A DNA stretch of 64,000 nucleotides from Vibrio kanaloae (GCF_024347535.1 NZ_AP025497.1:744001-808000), one strand, 5' to 3'. Counted from the stretch's first letter, positions 44,023-54,742 are shown. Notes: a model not told the origin generated them from the sequence alone. Translations and numbers: made by a program.

Positions 44023-45204
44023 TTAGAAGAAACCTTTGAAAAGCAGTACCAAGTAGTCCCACAGACGGCTAAATAGGCTGCCCTGCTCTACATTTTCAAG
44101 TGCAAGCAGTGGGTATTCAGCAACGTCTTCACCGTCTACTTGATAGAACAGCTTACCTACAACATCGCCTTTACTGATTGGCGCTTCTAGCTCTTTTTCA
44201 AGAACGAAGCTTGCCTTTAGGTTCTTCGCTTGACCACGAGGAAGAGTAACGAAAGTATCTTCGTCTACGCCTAAAGCAACGGTATCTTGGCTACCCATCC
44301 AGATTTTCTCTTCTACGAAGGTTTCACCAGCTGTATGTGGTGCAACTGTTTCGAAGAAACGGAAACCGTAGCTAAGTAGTTTTTTGCTTTCGGTCTTACG
44401 AGCGTTTGTATTCTTAGTGCCCATAACAACAGCAACTAAGCGCATTTTTCCTTCTGTTGCTGAGCTTACTAGGCTGTAACCTGCGTTGTTCGTGTGGCCA
44501 GTTTTAATGCCATCAACGTTCATGCTCTTGTCCCATAACAGACCGTTACGGTTGTATTGGGTTATGCCATTGTAAGTGAACTTTTTCTCTGAGTAGATAC
44601 GATACTCATCAGGAACGTCGCGAATCAGCGCCTGACCAAGTAGAGCCATATCATAAGGCGTTGAGTATAGATTCGGGTTATCTAAACCGTGCACGTTAGC
44701 GAAGTGGGTGTCTTTCATGCCGATAGAGCTTGCCCATGCGTTCATGAGGTCTACAAATGCGTCTTCAGATCCGGCAATGTGTTCGGCCATAGCAACACAA
44801 GCATCGTTACCTGATTGAATAATGATTCCGCGGTTCAGTTCTTCAACTTTAACCGTTGTACCAACCTCAACGAACATTTTAGATGAGTCTGGGAAGTTTT
44901 TAGCCCAAGCATTTTCGCTGATTACAACGTCGTCGTTTAGGTTGATGTTACCACGATCAAGCTCTTGGCCGATCACGTAGCTCGTCATCATCTTGGTTAA
45001 ACTTGCTGGAGAAAGCTGAGTGTTCATCTCTTTCTCGGCTAGTACTTTGCCCGAATGGTAATCCATTAGAACAAAACCTTTAGCGGCGATTTGGGGTGCG
45101 TCAGGAACAACAATAGGAGCGGCGAATGATGATGTAGCTATTGTTGCTGAAAGCGCAACAGAAGTAGCAAAAATCGATTTAACAAGTTTATTAGATTTAA
45201 TCAT
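44023..45204 (-). CDS. dacA: D-alanyl-D-alanine carboxypeptidase (PBP5/6 type, DacA)
   Basis: A periplasmic low-molecular-weight penicillin-binding protein that trims the terminal D-Ala of peptidoglycan stem peptides. The 393-residue sequence has a signal peptide (cleaved after SSFA), the nucleophile in SPASLTK (Ser68, Lys71), the SGND motif (IIQSGNDACVAM), and KTG in GIKTGHTNNAGYSL. The C-terminal beta domain ends in an amphipathic membrane anchor (SLFSRLWDYLVLLFKGFF). It follows rlpA by 93 bp. Confidence 0.96.
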   Translation of the reverse strand: MIKSNKLVKSIFATSVALSATIATSSFAAPIVVPDAPQIAAKGFVLMDYHSGKVLAEKEMNTQLSPASLTKMMTSYVIGQELDRGNINLNDDVVISENAWAKNFPDSSKMFVEVGTTVKVEELNRGIIIQSGNDACVAMAEHIAGSEDAFVDLMNAWASSIGMKDTHFANVHGLDNPNLYSTPYDMALLGQALIRDVPDEYRIYSEKKFTYNGITQYNRNGLLWDKSMNVDGIKTGHTNNAGYSLVSSATEGKMRLVAVVMGTKNTNARKTESKKLLSYGFRFFETVAPHTAGETFVEEKIWMGSQDTVALGVDEDTFVTLPRGQAKNLKASFVLEKELEAPISKGDVVGKLFYQVDGEDVAEYPLLALENVEQGSLFSRLWDYLVLLFKGFF

Positions 45205-45297
45205 TTTGAATGCAATTATTTGGTTAACTATTCATATCTTAACAGAATCACTCTGTCACACCAGAGCGCTGATTACCAGAAGTAACTGTTAGATTAA

Positions 45298-46137
45298 TTA
45301 GCGAGTTAGTGTGTGTTTTTTTATATAAGCTGACGGGTAACCCATAAGCTTAACCTGTTTTAATTTCTCTTGAGTCAGCGCATAGTCATGAAATGGCCCA
45401 AGCATCAGACGGTAGTTATCATCATTTGACTGTAAGAAGGTTGCTACTGCAAGCTTTCCACCTAGATCTTTGGCTAAGTTCTCAGTTCTGTCTTTGTGCC
45501 GAGATGTGGCAACCTGAATGATAAATTGCGGTAAAGTGGCTTTTTTATTCGCATCGGTCGGCATAGCGACTGTGATGACTTCAATCTCCACATTAGCCGT
45601 GCCCGTTCTCAAAACATCGAGCTTGTAAGCCGCCGCATAACTAAGGTCAATGATTCGGCCTTCATGAAATGGGCCACGGTCATTGATACGAACAATCGTG
45701 GTTTTGTTATTGTCGGTATTCGTCACTTTTACATAACTTGGAATGGGTAATGTTTTGTGCGCTGCAGACATCGAATACATGTCGTAGATCTCGCCATTAG
45801 ACGTTAAATGACCATGAAATTTCTTACCGTACCAAGAGGCTTTGCCTTTCTCAGTAAACCCTTGTGTCTTTTGTAGTATTTTGTAGTTTTCGCCACGCAG
45901 AGTGTAATCCGTGTTACCACCTAAGCTGTACGGTTCATACTGAGGGTGAGCGTCCTCTAAATGCTCTACCGAGATAGGTGCGTCTGGTGCAATGTCTGAA
46001 TCAATATCGTAGCGGCCTGTTGGCTGCTGTGAAGAACAACCATTAATTAAAATCGCTAGCCCTAAGATAGAGACTATTTTTTTGATTGGCAGTTCATCAA
46101 CCAAGGATGCTTTTTTTGGAAACGTTGTAATAGTCAT
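45298..46137 (-). CDS. rlpA: Septal ring lytic transglycosylase/lipoprotein RlpA
   Basis: A 279-residue lipoprotein. After an unusually long basic N-terminus (MTITTFPKKASLVDELPIKK) comes a hydrophobic stretch and lipobox (LINGC). The double-psi beta-barrel domain shows GKASWYGKKFHGHLTSNGEIYDM and VRINDRGPFHEGRIIDLSYAAA, keeping the catalytic-type Asp of RINDRGPF. A SPOR domain follows at the C-terminus (FIIQVATSRHKDRTENLAKDLG), which binds denuded septal glycan. A later TTG start would give a shorter leader and cannot be excluded. Genetic order mrdB-rlpA-dacA is as in E. coli. Confidence 0.94.
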   Translation of the reverse strand: MTITTFPKKASLVDELPIKKIVSILGLAILINGCSSQQPTGRYDIDSDIAPDAPISVEHLEDAHPQYEPYSLGGNTDYTLRGENYKILQKTQGFTEKGKASWYGKKFHGHLTSNGEIYDMYSMSAAHKTLPIPSYVKVTNTDNNKTTIVRINDRGPFHEGRIIDLSYAAAYKLDVLRTGTANVEIEVITVAMPTDANKKATLPQFIIQVATSRHKDRTENLAKDLGGKLAVATFLQSNDDNYRLMLGPFHDYALTQEKLKQVKLMGYPSAYIKKHTLTR

Positions 46138-46140
46138 CGA

Positions 46141-47262
46141 TTAGGTCGCCTTTGAGAATGCTTTTCTATGTGTATGGATAGACATTAAAATACCAAAACC
46201 AGCCATAAGGGTAACCATTGAAGTACCGCCATAACTAACCAGAGGAAGGGGAACACCTACAACTGGAAGGATGCCACTTACCATGCCAATGTTTACAAAA
46301 ATATAGACGAAGAAGCTCAATACAATACTGCCGCCCATCATTCGGCCAAATGCCGTTTGAGCTTGGCTCGCAAGTATTAATCCGCGTCCAATAATAAACA
46401 GGTAAATAGCAAGCAAAAACAAAATACCAATCATGCCCCATTCTTCGGCAATTACTGCAAAAATGAAGTCGGTGTGTCGTTCTGGGATAAACTCCAGTTG
46501 AGACTGCGTGCCTTGCAGCCAACCTTTTCCTGATATCCCACCAGAACCTATCGCAATCTTACTCTGAATGATGTGGTAACCCGCACCTAATGGATCGGAT
46601 TCAGGATCAAAAAGGGTTCTTACCCGTACTTTTTGATATTCGCGCATCAAGAAGAACCACAGAATTGGAATGAACGCGCCAAGAGCAATTGCGGCACTGG
46701 CGATGATCTTCCAACTAATACCTGAAAGGAATATTACGAAGATACCTGACGCAGCGATGAGTATCGATGTTCCTAAATCGGGTTGCTTAGCGATTAAAAT
46801 AGTCGGTACAAGAACCATGACTAAAGAGAGTGTCAAGGTCTGTAAGGTGGGCGGAAGTGAGCGCTTACCGATAAACCGTGCCAGCATCAAAGGTACCGCA
46901 AGTTTCAATAGTTCAGAAGGCTGGAATCGAACAAAGCCGAAGTTTAGCCAACGCTGTGCACCTTTAGAAGCTTCACCAAAAAATAACACACCCAATAGCA
47001 GAATGACACCAACAGCGAACAGCAGTGGAGCTAAGGTTTCGTAGGTGCGAGGCGAAATTTGCGCTAAGAAAATCATAACCCCCAAGGAGAGTGCCATGCG
47101 CATGGCCTGGCGATCCATCATTGCGAGGCTTTGACCACTCGCGCTGTACATTATCAGTAAGGCGAAGCCCATTAAAGCTAGGATACCGAGTAATAGTGTT
47201 AGGTCGATATGTAGCCTTTCAAATAAGGCTCTGTTTCTCCCTGTTGAAGGATCAAGTTTCAT
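46141..47262 (-). CDS. mrdB: Peptidoglycan glycosyltransferase RodA (MrdB)
   Basis: RodA is the SEDS-family glycan polymerase of the elongasome, working with PBP2. The 373-residue protein has about ten membrane helices and SEDS motifs: [16 protein letters not shown] [57 protein letters not shown] with the essential Asp of the KQPDLGTS loop, and [12 protein letters not shown]. Its ATG overlaps the mrdA stop codon region by one base, so the two are translationally coupled. Confidence 0.96.
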   Translation of the reverse strand: MKLDPSTGRNRALFERLHIDLTLLLGILALMGFALLIMYSASGQSLAMMDRQAMRMALSLGVMIFLAQISPRTYETLAPLLFAVGVILLLGVLFFGEASKGAQRWLNFGFVRFQPSELLKLAVPLMLARFIGKRSLPPTLQTLTLSLVMVLVPTILIAKQPDLGTSILIAASGIFVIFLSGISWKIIASAAIALGAFIPILWFFLMREYQKVRVRTLFDPESDPLGAGYHIIQSKIAIGSGGISGKGWLQGTQSQLEFIPERHTDFIFAVIAEEWGMIGILFLLAIYLFIIGRGLILASQAQTAFGRMMGGSIVLSFFVYIFVNIGMVSGILPVVGVPLPLVSYGGTSMVTLMAGFGILMSIHTHRKAFSKAT

Positions 47263-49154
47263 TATTTTGTTGCCTTACTGTCGTCATCTTCTGCAAGGAT
47301 AATATGGTCTAGAATTTGTCTTACTACTGGCCCACCATTTGATGAACCGCCGCCTGCATTTTCTAAAACAATGGTGACTACTGCTTCGGGGTTTTCAAAA
47401 GGGGCGTAACCAGTAAATAGAGCGTGATCGCGTAAGTGCTCGGCAATCTCGTCAGCGTTGTATTCTTCATTCTCCTTCAAGCCAAAGACCTGTGCTGTTC
47501 CTGACTTACCCGCGGTTTGGTAAGACATATTTCGGAATGAGCGTCTTGCCGTACCTTTACGCCCGTGGTTTACCAACCTCATACCTTCTTGCGCTATATC
47601 CCAGTACTTTTGTTTAACACCGTTAATAGGGGGGTAAGTTACGATCTCTGATATTGTTTGTTCATCGAACGGCTGGGCATTCTCAATCGTCGAGCGCAAC
47701 AAGTGAGGTGCTGTCACTTTACCTTCGTTGACTAATACAGAGGTGGCCTTGGCGATTTGCATAGGTGTGGCTGTCCAGTAGCCTTGGCCAATACCAACAG
47801 GAATGGTATCACCTTGATACCAAGGCACACGGTGCCTTGCCATCTTCCATTCACGAGTAGGCATGTTGGCTTTACTTTCTTCGTAAATATCGATTCCAGT
47901 GTAGTCCCCAAAGCCAAATAGCATCATCCACTTAGATAAACGATCTATGCCTAGATCAAAGGATATTTGGTAGAAAAACGTATCAACAGATTCTTCAATG
48001 GCTTGGACAATATCAACTTCACCGTGTCCCCAGCGACGCCAATCACGGAACGGTTTTGTTTTCGAGTTTGGTATCTTCCAATAACCGGGGTCATTACGCG
48101 TTGTATTCGGAGTTATTACGCCTTCTTGAAGAGCTGCAACGGCAATGAACGGTTTGATAGTAGAAGCTGGTGGATAAATACCTAGCGTTGCACGGTTAAC
48201 CAAAGGCCTATCTTTGTTTTGTAATAAGGCGTTATAACCTTTTGAAGATATACCATGAACAAAGGCGTTTGGGTCATAGCTTGGGCTGGAAACCATAGCC
48301 AGTACACCGTTATCTTTCGGATCGAGAACAACAGCTGAACCACGACGACCATCAAGTATTTTATGCACATAAAGTTGTAGGTTGATATCGAGGTTGAGAA
48401 CAATATCTTTACCTGGAATGGAAGGAACAAATTTTAATGTGCGAATGACTCGACCACGGCTGTTAACTTCGACTTCTTGGTAACCTGCTGTCCCATGCAG
48501 CGTATCTTCGTAGTACCTTTCAATACCTAGTTTACCAATGTCACGAGTCGCTTGATAGTTGGCGTATTTCTCTTCGCGCTCTAGTCGTTGTATGTCTCGG
48601 TCATTGATACGAGATACGTAGCCAATAACGTGGGTCAGTACATCACCATACGGATAAAAACGCTTTAGTGTACCCGTCACTTCAACGCCCGGAAACTTGT
48701 GCTGATTTACGGAAAAAACCGCCACTTGCTCTTGAGTCAGTTGGTTTAAAATTGGAACGGATTTAAAACGTCGTGAATTTCGGCGATCACGATTAAAGCG
48801 CTCGATACGCTCTGGCGGAATATCGATTAAAGTTTGTAAACGGACGATAGTATCATCCATATTTTTAATTTTTTCTGGTGTAACTTCTAAGTTGAAAACA
48901 GGACGGTTTTCAGCAAGGAGGATGCCATTGCGATCGTAAATCAAACCGCGATTGGGGGCGATTGGAACGACCTTGATACGGTTGTCGTTGGAGCGAGTCT
49001 TATAGTCCTGATACTGGTTGACCTGAATGTTATACAGGTTAACAACCAACATCGACATCATCACGATGATCCCTATAAACGCAACAAAAGCACGACTAGT
49101 AAATAGTCGTGCTTCTGCTTTGTAATCACGGATTTGGCTACGTTTACGTAACAT
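47262..49154 (-). CDS. mrdA: Penicillin-binding protein 2 (MrdA)
   Basis: The elongasome-specific transpeptidase. The protein has one N-terminal membrane anchor ([20 protein letters not shown]), the pedestal domain ([14 protein letters not shown]), and the transpeptidase domain with nucleophile motif [10 protein letters not shown] (Ser333 when numbered from the upstream GTG), SVDTFFYQ and [11 protein letters not shown]. Two starts are possible: ATG at 49154 ([11 protein letters not shown], 630 residues), which I prefer, and GTG at 49160, two codons longer and directly next to the rlmH stop. The length agrees with E. coli PBP2 (633). Confidence 0.96.
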   Translation of the reverse strand: MLRKRSQIRDYKAEARLFTSRAFVAFIGIIVMMSMLVVNLYNIQVNQYQDYKTRSNDNRIKVVPIAPNRGLIYDRNGILLAENRPVFNLEVTPEKIKNMDDTIVRLQTLIDIPPERIERFNRDRRNSRRFKSVPILNQLTQEQVAVFSVNQHKFPGVEVTGTLKRFYPYGDVLTHVIGYVSRINDRDIQRLEREEKYANYQATRDIGKLGIERYYEDTLHGTAGYQEVEVNSRGRVIRTLKFVPSIPGKDIVLNLDINLQLYVHKILDGRRGSAVVLDPKDNGVLAMVSSPSYDPNAFVHGISSKGYNALLQNKDRPLVNRATLGIYPPASTIKPFIAVAALQEGVITPNTTRNDPGYWKIPNSKTKPFRDWRRWGHGEVDIVQAIEESVDTFFYQISFDLGIDRLSKWMMLFGFGDYTGIDIYEESKANMPTREWKMARHRVPWYQGDTIPVGIGQGYWTATPMQIAKATSVLVNEGKVTAPHLLRSTIENAQPFDEQTISEIVTYPPINGVKQKYWDIAQEGMRLVNHGRKGTARRSFRNMSYQTAGKSGTAQVFGLKENEEYNADEIAEHLRDHALFTGYAPFENPEAVVTIVLENAGGGSSNGGPVVRQILDHIILAEDDDSKATK

Positions 49155-49160
49155 TAACAC

Positions 49161-49631
49161 TTATTCTCGATGATACGGATGGTTAGCGGTAATGCTCCAA
49201 GCTCGATACAAGCTTTCAGCCATGATAACGCGTACTAATGGGTGAGGCAGAGTAAGTGCTGACAAAGACCAGCTTTGGTCGGCAGCCGCTTTACATGCAG
49301 GGGCTAACCCTTCAGGCCCGCCAATTAAGATTGAAACGTCACGTCCATCCAGCTTCCAACTTTCTAATTGCTCAGCTAGTTGAGGGGTATCCCACTTTCG
49401 TCCTGGGATATCGAGCGTGACAATGCGGTTGCCTTTTGGAACCGCAGCCAACATCGCTTCGCCTTCCTTTTGAAGAATACGTGCAATATCCGCATTTTTA
49501 CCGCGTTTTCCCGCAGTGATTTCAATGAGTTCTAATGGCATATCGTGAGGGAAGCGGCGTTTGTATTCTTGAAACCCTTCTTCAACCCACTTTGGCATTT
49601 TTGTACCAACTGCGATTAACTGGATCTTCAA
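49161..49631 (-). CDS. rlmH: 23S rRNA pseudouridine(1915)-N3-methyltransferase RlmH
   Basis: A SPOUT-class methyltransferase acting on pseudouridine 1915 in helix 69 of assembled 70S ribosomes. The 156-residue protein starts [19 protein letters not shown] and has the trefoil-knot SAM site [11 protein letters not shown] and [26 protein letters not shown]. It is nearly the same length as E. coli RlmH (155). It is separated from rsfS by three bases and abuts mrdA. Confidence 0.97.
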   Translation of the reverse strand: MKIQLIAVGTKMPKWVEEGFQEYKRRFPHDMPLELIEITAGKRGKNADIARILQKEGEAMLAAVPKGNRIVTLDIPGRKWDTPQLAEQLESWKLDGRDVSILIGGPEGLAPACKAAADQSWSLSALTLPHPLVRVIMAESLYRAWSITANHPYHRE

Positions 49632-49634
49632 AGC

Positions 49635-49952
49635 TTAGCCCCAAAGTTTTTCTAGTTGGTACAGCTCACGATGCTCTTCTTGCATAACGTGTAGCATACT
49701 TGTACCCATATCGAGAACGACCCATTCACCTTCTTGCTGACCATTAATACCGAGTGGTTGCATACCTGCTTTACGCACTTCATCTGCAACGTGCTGTGCA
49801 ATGGAGGCAACATGGCGTTTAGAGGTACCAGTACAAACAATCATGTAATCAGTCACACTTGATTTGCCTTCTACATCGATAGTCACTATCGATTCTGCTT
49901 TCATGTCGTCGGCTTTGTCTGCAAGAAAATCTTTTAGTTCTTCACGTAACAC
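49635..49952 (-). CDS. rsfS: Ribosomal silencing factor RsfS
   Basis: RsfS binds ribosomal protein L14 and blocks subunit joining in starved cells. The 105-residue protein has the family motif VTDYMIVCTGTSKRHVASIA and EWVVLDMGTSMLHVM. It begins the rsfS-rlmH-mrdA-mrdB string. In E. coli nadD and cobC lie between holA and rsfS; here only 66 bp separate holA and rsfS. Confidence 0.96.
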   Translation of the reverse strand: MLREELKDFLADKADDMKAESIVTIDVEGKSSVTDYMIVCTGTSKRHVASIAQHVADEVRKAGMQPLGINGQQEGEWVVLDMGTSMLHVMQEEHRELYQLEKLWG

Positions 49953-50018
49953 AGGGTGTTCCTTTAATCTGAATGTAGCTTTGCTTAGGGTCTATTGACC
50001 TTAGAATATAACACGCTT

Positions 50019-51044
50019 TTATGCGTGAGATGGTATTGAAGCTGAAGGGATACAAAACTCTACGCTTAACTGATGAATTAGTGGCCAAGGCGATTGCTCA
50101 TATTGGGTTTTTGTCATCAATTCAGCTTGAGTGAGAAGCGCGAACAGGGAGTGTAATTGAGAAATCGAAACTCTTGTTAGCGCGGCGTTATAAAGCGGCT
50201 TTTTAGATTGCCAGATGCTGTGTTTTTCGAAGATCTGACCAATCGGCATCTGTTTCATTTGTTGCTGCATTTGCAACAATAAAGAAAGTTCACGTTGTAC
50301 GCTGCGCAGTAAAATGACTGGCTCAACACCTTCCGCTTCGAGTTGCCTTAAGATTCGTTGTGCGCGATTGCCTTTACCCGCCAGCAATGCATCACTCCAG
50401 TGGAAAGGAGTAAAGTGGTTGTGTCGACTCAGCGATTCTTCTAAGCGTACTAAAGTGAGTTTTCCATCTGGGTATTGCAGTGCCAGTTTTTCTAGGCTCT
50501 GAGTCAGTGCAAAAAGGTTCCCCTCGTGCCACTGAGCCAGCATTTGAATGGCTTCAGGATCTGGCGACAAACCGATTTGACGACAACGAGCCTGAACAAA
50601 TTGAGGCAATCGGCTGATATCAGGAGTTAAACAGCTGACCCAGTGGCCTTGATTAGAGAGCGCTTTAAACCACTTAGCATTCTCTTGAGCTTTGGTTAGC
50701 TTAGTACCAATTAAAATTAACAGAATATCGCTGTGAATATGCTCAGAGATGGCGAGCAGTTCTTTCGCTATTGCAGCATTCACACCTGATTCTGGCAGTT
50801 CCAGCTCGATGACTTGACGGTTAGAGAACAGGCTCAATGCCTGAGTGCAGTCATAGACTTGATTCCAGTCGAGGCTATTATCAATCACAAAACGGTGACG
50901 TTCTTCGAAGCCTTGCTCTTTGGCTGTCTTTTGAATCGCTTCTCGGCTTTCTTGCAGCAGCAAAGGCTCGTTACCAAAAATGAGGTAAACGTTGCTTAAC
51001 TGCTTAGCAAGTTGCTCTGGTAGACGATCAGCAAAAATACGCAT
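50019..51044 (-). CDS. holA: DNA polymerase III subunit delta (HolA)
   Basis: The delta subunit of the clamp loader, which opens the beta clamp. The 341-residue protein starts MRIFADRLPEQLAKQLSNVYLIFGNEPLLLQESREAI, quoted here as RIFADRLPEQL and YLIFGNEPLLLQES; it has the clamp-contact region ALSLFSNRQVIEL and the collar domain with HWSDALLAGKGNRAQRIL. The length equals that of E. coli HolA (343). It lies nine bases after lptE. Confidence 0.96.
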   Translation of the reverse strand: MRIFADRLPEQLAKQLSNVYLIFGNEPLLLQESREAIQKTAKEQGFEERHRFVIDNSLDWNQVYDCTQALSLFSNRQVIELELPESGVNAAIAKELLAISEHIHSDILLILIGTKLTKAQENAKWFKALSNQGHWVSCLTPDISRLPQFVQARCRQIGLSPDPEAIQMLAQWHEGNLFALTQSLEKLALQYPDGKLTLVRLEESLSRHNHFTPFHWSDALLAGKGNRAQRILRQLEAEGVEPVILLRSVQRELSLLLQMQQQMKQMPIGQIFEKHSIWQSKKPLYNAALTRVSISQLHSLFALLTQAELMTKTQYEQSPWPLIHQLSVEFCIPSASIPSHA

Positions 51045-51053
51045 TAAATAAAC

Positions 51054-51710
51054 CTATTGCTCGACAGTTACGCTAGGCTCAGAATCAGATGCTGCACTGG
51101 CGTCGATCTCAACGTCGTCAATTTCGATGTTCTTAATGTTGTACTGTTTCTCAAGTTCTTTCACTTGAACATTACCTAAGGCTTCTAGGTCCATACTGCC
51201 AGCTGCAATAGTCGCTTTTAGGCGAGCCATTTGGCGAAGGATTTGACTGGTTGCAAGCTTACGCATCTCATCTTCAATCATTTCTCGCTCAACCGATTTT
51301 GCTAATGCTGTTAACGGGTTATCTAGGTAGCTACGGGTTACGCTCGTTGAGAACGTTTTTGAACCAATCTCAGGGATGGTTACGCGATAAGAAGCGCGGA
51401 ATGTGAGTTCTTTTTCTGCCGCACGTGTATTTTGGTAAAGAGACAGAGTGCGCTCGCCTACGCTTTCGCTAATGATATGCAGGTTAGGAGTGTTCTGCGC
51501 AGGTGGCACAATTTCTACATCATTCATGCGTAGTTGACCTTTCATCATACGTGTAAATGTGCTGTATTGGTCATAACTGGTCACAGAGATTTTGTTAAGT
51601 TCTTCTGGTACGGAGTAATCACCACGCAGGTGGAAGCCACAGGCACTCAGTAGGCTTACGGTTAAAACAACAATAGTAACTTTCAATGAAGATAGTGAAA
51701 TCAGGCGCAT
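51054..51710 (-). CDS. lptE: LPS-assembly lipoprotein LptE
   Basis: LptE plugs the LptD barrel and is required for LPS insertion in the outer membrane. The 218-residue product has a lipoprotein signal (VTIVVLTVSLLSAC) followed by GFHLRGDYSVPEELNKI, the typical LptE start. The C-terminus extends beyond the family's usual length (about 193 in E. coli) with an acidic, low-complexity tail rich in Asp, Glu, Ser and Val (NIEIDDVEIDASAASDSEP). It lies between leuS and holA as in E. coli. Confidence 0.94.
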   Translation of the reverse strand: MRLISLSSLKVTIVVLTVSLLSACGFHLRGDYSVPEELNKISVTSYDQYSTFTRMMKGQLRMNDVEIVPPAQNTPNLHIISESVGERTLSLYQNTRAAEKELTFRASYRVTIPEIGSKTFSTSVTRSYLDNPLTALAKSVEREMIEDEMRKLATSQILRQMARLKATIAAGSMDLEALGNVQVKELEKQYNIKNIEIDDVEIDASAASDSEPSVTVEQ

Positions 51711-51799
51711 TATTTGATGGCTCTCATGAAGGTAGAATACTTATTTAAAGGCTTTAGTTTCTTCGAGTCGTGTGGCTCTGAATGGAAAGCGCTTAAATA

Positions 51800-51831
51800 A
51801 GTAGACAAGGTAATTCGTTACCCTGTCTACA
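51800..51831 (-). terminator. Hairpin 1 between leuS and lptE
   Basis: On the minus strand GTAGACAGGGTAA pairs with TTACCTTGTCTAC through one G-U pair, closed by a CGAA loop, and is followed by TTATTT. The G-U pair exists only on this strand. It is a partial terminator or attenuator after leuS. Confidence 0.55.
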
Positions 51832-51873
51832 GACTACTAAAAACGAAATAAGTTCGTTACAGCAGTTATATAT

Positions 51874-51907
51874 GCAGGCTAAAACCAGTGAGCCAGTTTT
51901 AGCCTGC
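51874..51907 (-). repeat. Hairpin 2 between leuS and lptE
   Basis: GCAGGCTAAAAC and GTTTTAGCCTGC form a perfect 12-bp inverted repeat with a 10-base loop, 34 bp after the leuS stop. It lacks a T-run, so it may be an RNA-processing or 3'-end protecting stem rather than a terminator. Confidence 0.6.
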
Positions 51908-51940
51908 AACTGTTAGTTTGCCAATGTTAGTTAGCTATTA

Positions 51941-54517
51941 TTAATTAGCTACGATGTTTAAAAGCTTACCAGGTACGAAGATAACCTTACGGATCGTTAG
52001 GCCATCTAGGAACTTCTTAGCGTTTTCATCGTTTAGACCAAGTTCACGAACTTGCTCTTCGGTCGCATCAGCAGCAACCGTCAGTTTCGCACGTAGCTTA
52101 CCGTTGATCATGACAACGATAGTTTTCTCGTCTTCCACTAGCGCTTTCTCATCGAAAGTTGGCCATGTTGCTGAGTCTACGTTTGATTCACCCAGCGCAA
52201 CCCACATTTCGTAAGAGATGTGTGGCGTCATTGGGTAAAGCATGCGAACGACAGCTTTTAGCGCTTCATCAAGGATTGCACGATCTTGTACCGACTCTTG
52301 AGGTGCTTTCGCTAGCTTGTTCATCAGTTCCATGATCGCAGCGATTGCTGTGTTGAACGTTTGGCGACGGCCGATATCGTCCGTTACTTTCGCGATAGTC
52401 TTGTGGATGTCACGACGAAGTGCTTTTTGGTCACCAGACAGAGCAGAAGCATCAACAGATTCAGCAGTACCCTTAGAAGAGTGAGCGTGAACTAGCTTCC
52501 AAACACGTTTAAGGAAGCGGTTTGCGCCTTCAACGCCAGATTCTTGCCACTCAAGTGTCATATCTGCAGGAGAAGCAAACATCATGAATAGACGTACTGT
52601 GTCAGCACCGTACTTGTCTACCATCTCTTGTGGGTCGATACCGTTGTTTTTCGACTTAGACATCTTGATCATGCCTGAGTGTTCAACGTCGCGGCCTTGG
52701 TTGTCGACTGCTTTTTCGATGCGACCTTTACCGTCACGATCGATAGTCACATCAGTAGGAGCAATCCACTCTTTCGTGCCTTTCTCATTCGTGTGGAAGA
52801 ACGCGTCAGCTAGAACCATACCTTGACATAGAAGTTGCTTGAACGGTTCATCAGACGTTACGTAACCTGCGTCACGTAGCAATTTATGGAAGAAGCGAGA
52901 GTAAAGCAGGTGCATACACGCGTGCTCAATACCACCAATGTATTGGTCCACTGGTAGCCAGTAGTTTGCTTTCTCTGGATCTAAGATATCGTCAGCTTGT
53001 GGTGAACAGTAACGAGCGTAGTACCAAGAAGACTCCATGAACGTATCGAATGTATCAGTTTCACGTAGCGCAGGTTCGCCGTTGAAGGTTGTTTCTGCCC
53101 AAGACTTGTCTGCCTTGATTGGACTAGTTACGCCATCCATTACCACGTCTTCTGGAAGAATAACGGGTAGTTGGTCTGCTGGTACTGGGTGAACTTCACC
53201 GTCTTCAGTGGTTACCATTGGGATTGGCGCACCCCAGTAACGTTGACGAGATACACCCCAGTCACGTAGACGGAAGTTTACTGTCTTCTTACCTTTGCCT
53301 TCAGCTTCAAGCTTCGCAGCGATTGCATCGAATGCATCTTGGAAAGCAAGACCATCGAACTCACCAGAATCGAACAGAATACCTTTCTCTGTGTAAGCTG
53401 CTTCAGACACGTCTAGCTCAGAACCATCTTCAGGCTTGATTACTGGGATGATGTCGATGCCGTACTTCGTTGCGAATTCGTAGTCACGTTGATCGTGAGC
53501 AGGAACCGCCATTACCGCACCTGTGCCGTAATCCATAAGAACGAAGTTTGCTACGTATACAGGAACAACACGACCGTTAAGAGGGTGGATAGCCGTTAAG
53601 CCAGTATCCATACCTTTCTTTTCCATTGTTGCGAGTTCAGCTTCAGCCACTTTAGTGTTACGACACTCTTCAACGAATGCAGCAAGCTCTGGGTTGTTTT
53701 GCGATGCTTTCTCTGCAAGAGGGTGACCTGCAGCGATACCCACGTAAGAAACACCCATTAGTGTGTCTGGACGCGTTGTGTAAACTTCCAGTGGCGCTTC
53801 TTCACCGTTAACAGCGAAAGATAGCTCAACACCTTCAGAGCGGCCGATCCAGTTGCGCTGCATGGTCTTAACCATTTCAGGCCAACCTTCAAGGTTGTCT
53901 AGATCGTCGAGTAGCTCTTGTGCGTACTCAGTGATCTTAATGAACCACTGTGGGATTTTCTTTTGCTCTACTGGGGTATCACAACGCCAGCAGCAGCCAT
54001 CTTCTACTTGCTCGTTTGCTAGTACAGTTTGGTCGTTCGGACACCAGTTAACAGAAGAAGTCTTCTTGTAAACTAGGCCTTTTTCGTAAAGCTTAGTGAA
54101 GAACTCTTGTTCCCAACGGTAGTACTCAGGCGTACAAGTTGCGAATTCACGGTTCCAGTCGTAACCAAAGCCTAACAGCTTAAGCTGGTTTTTCATGTAC
54201 TCGATGTTTTCGTAAGTCCATGGTGCAGGCGCTGTGTTGTTCTTAACAGCTGCGTTTTCTGCAGGTAGGCCGAATGCATCCCAACCAATTGGCTGCATTA
54301 CGTTTTTGCCTTGTAGACGTTGGAAACGAGATACCACATCACCGATGGTGTAGTTACGCACGTGACCCATGTGCAGTCGGCCACTTGGGTACGGGAACAT
54401 AGACAGACAGTAGAATTTTTCTTTGTTTGGGTCTTCACTTACAACGAAAGTCTCGCTGTCATCCCAGTGTTGTTGAACCTTTTGTTCAATCTCTTGCGGG
54501 TTATATTGTTCTTGCAT
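51941..54517 (-). CDS. leuS: Leucyl-tRNA synthetase
   Basis: A class I synthetase of 858 residues. The HIGH motif appears as [21 protein letters not shown], quoted as [12 protein letters not shown]; the editing domain has [14 protein letters not shown]; the catalytic loop motif KMSKS appears as [14 protein letters not shown]. The zinc-binding region has [22 protein letters not shown], quoted as CPNDQ and CCWRC. The anticodon-binding and C-terminal domains are complete. It is the first gene of the leuS-lptE-holA run and is divergent from ybeL; its 5' region includes a dispersed repeat remnant. Confidence 0.98.
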   Translation of the reverse strand: MQEQYNPQEIEQKVQQHWDDSETFVVSEDPNKEKFYCLSMFPYPSGRLHMGHVRNYTIGDVVSRFQRLQGKNVMQPIGWDAFGLPAENAAVKNNTAPAPWTYENIEYMKNQLKLLGFGYDWNREFATCTPEYYRWEQEFFTKLYEKGLVYKKTSSVNWCPNDQTVLANEQVEDGCCWRCDTPVEQKKIPQWFIKITEYAQELLDDLDNLEGWPEMVKTMQRNWIGRSEGVELSFAVNGEEAPLEVYTTRPDTLMGVSYVGIAAGHPLAEKASQNNPELAAFVEECRNTKVAEAELATMEKKGMDTGLTAIHPLNGRVVPVYVANFVLMDYGTGAVMAVPAHDQRDYEFATKYGIDIIPVIKPEDGSELDVSEAAYTEKGILFDSGEFDGLAFQDAFDAIAAKLEAEGKGKKTVNFRLRDWGVSRQRYWGAPIPMVTTEDGEVHPVPADQLPVILPEDVVMDGVTSPIKADKSWAETTFNGEPALRETDTFDTFMESSWYYARYCSPQADDILDPEKANYWLPVDQYIGGIEHACMHLLYSRFFHKLLRDAGYVTSDEPFKQLLCQGMVLADAFFHTNEKGTKEWIAPTDVTIDRDGKGRIEKAVDNQGRDVEHSGMIKMSKSKNNGIDPQEMVDKYGADTVRLFMMFASPADMTLEWQESGVEGANRFLKRVWKLVHAHSSKGTAESVDASALSGDQKALRRDIHKTIAKVTDDIGRRQTFNTAIAAIMELMNKLAKAPQESVQDRAILDEALKAVVRMLYPMTPHISYEMWVALGESNVDSATWPTFDEKALVEDEKTIVVMINGKLRAKLTVAADATEEQVRELGLNDENAKKFLDGLTIRKVIFVPGKLLNIVAN

Positions 54518-54613
54518 CGATGGTATCCGGTTATCTTGGAATTTGTGAGTTCGGTTAGAACAGAATCTTACAGATCGTCATAGAATACCTAAAGGAGCTT
54601 AGTACAACAATAG

Positions 54614-54742
54614 TTATACCCTTCATACTTGCAGTTGCACCATGGTTGATTGCGTAAATTCAACCGTATTACTTAAGACAGCTATGCTTAAGGGGATGAA
54701 TTGCATTTGTTTGTGAGGGATTGCTTGCTTAGCTGTATACCA
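54614..54742. repeat. Probable degenerate dispersed palindromic repeat of vibrios
   Basis: The region starts TTATACCCTTCATACTTGCA, continues with GGTTGA-N10-TCAACC and CTTAAG-N9-CTTAAG dyads, and ends near GTATAC. From memory this pattern (TATACCCTTCATACTT with a GTTGCAG-like segment) is a common intergenic repeat in Vibrio and related genera. The copy here is diverged. It sits between the divergent leuS and ybeL genes. Confidence 0.4.
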
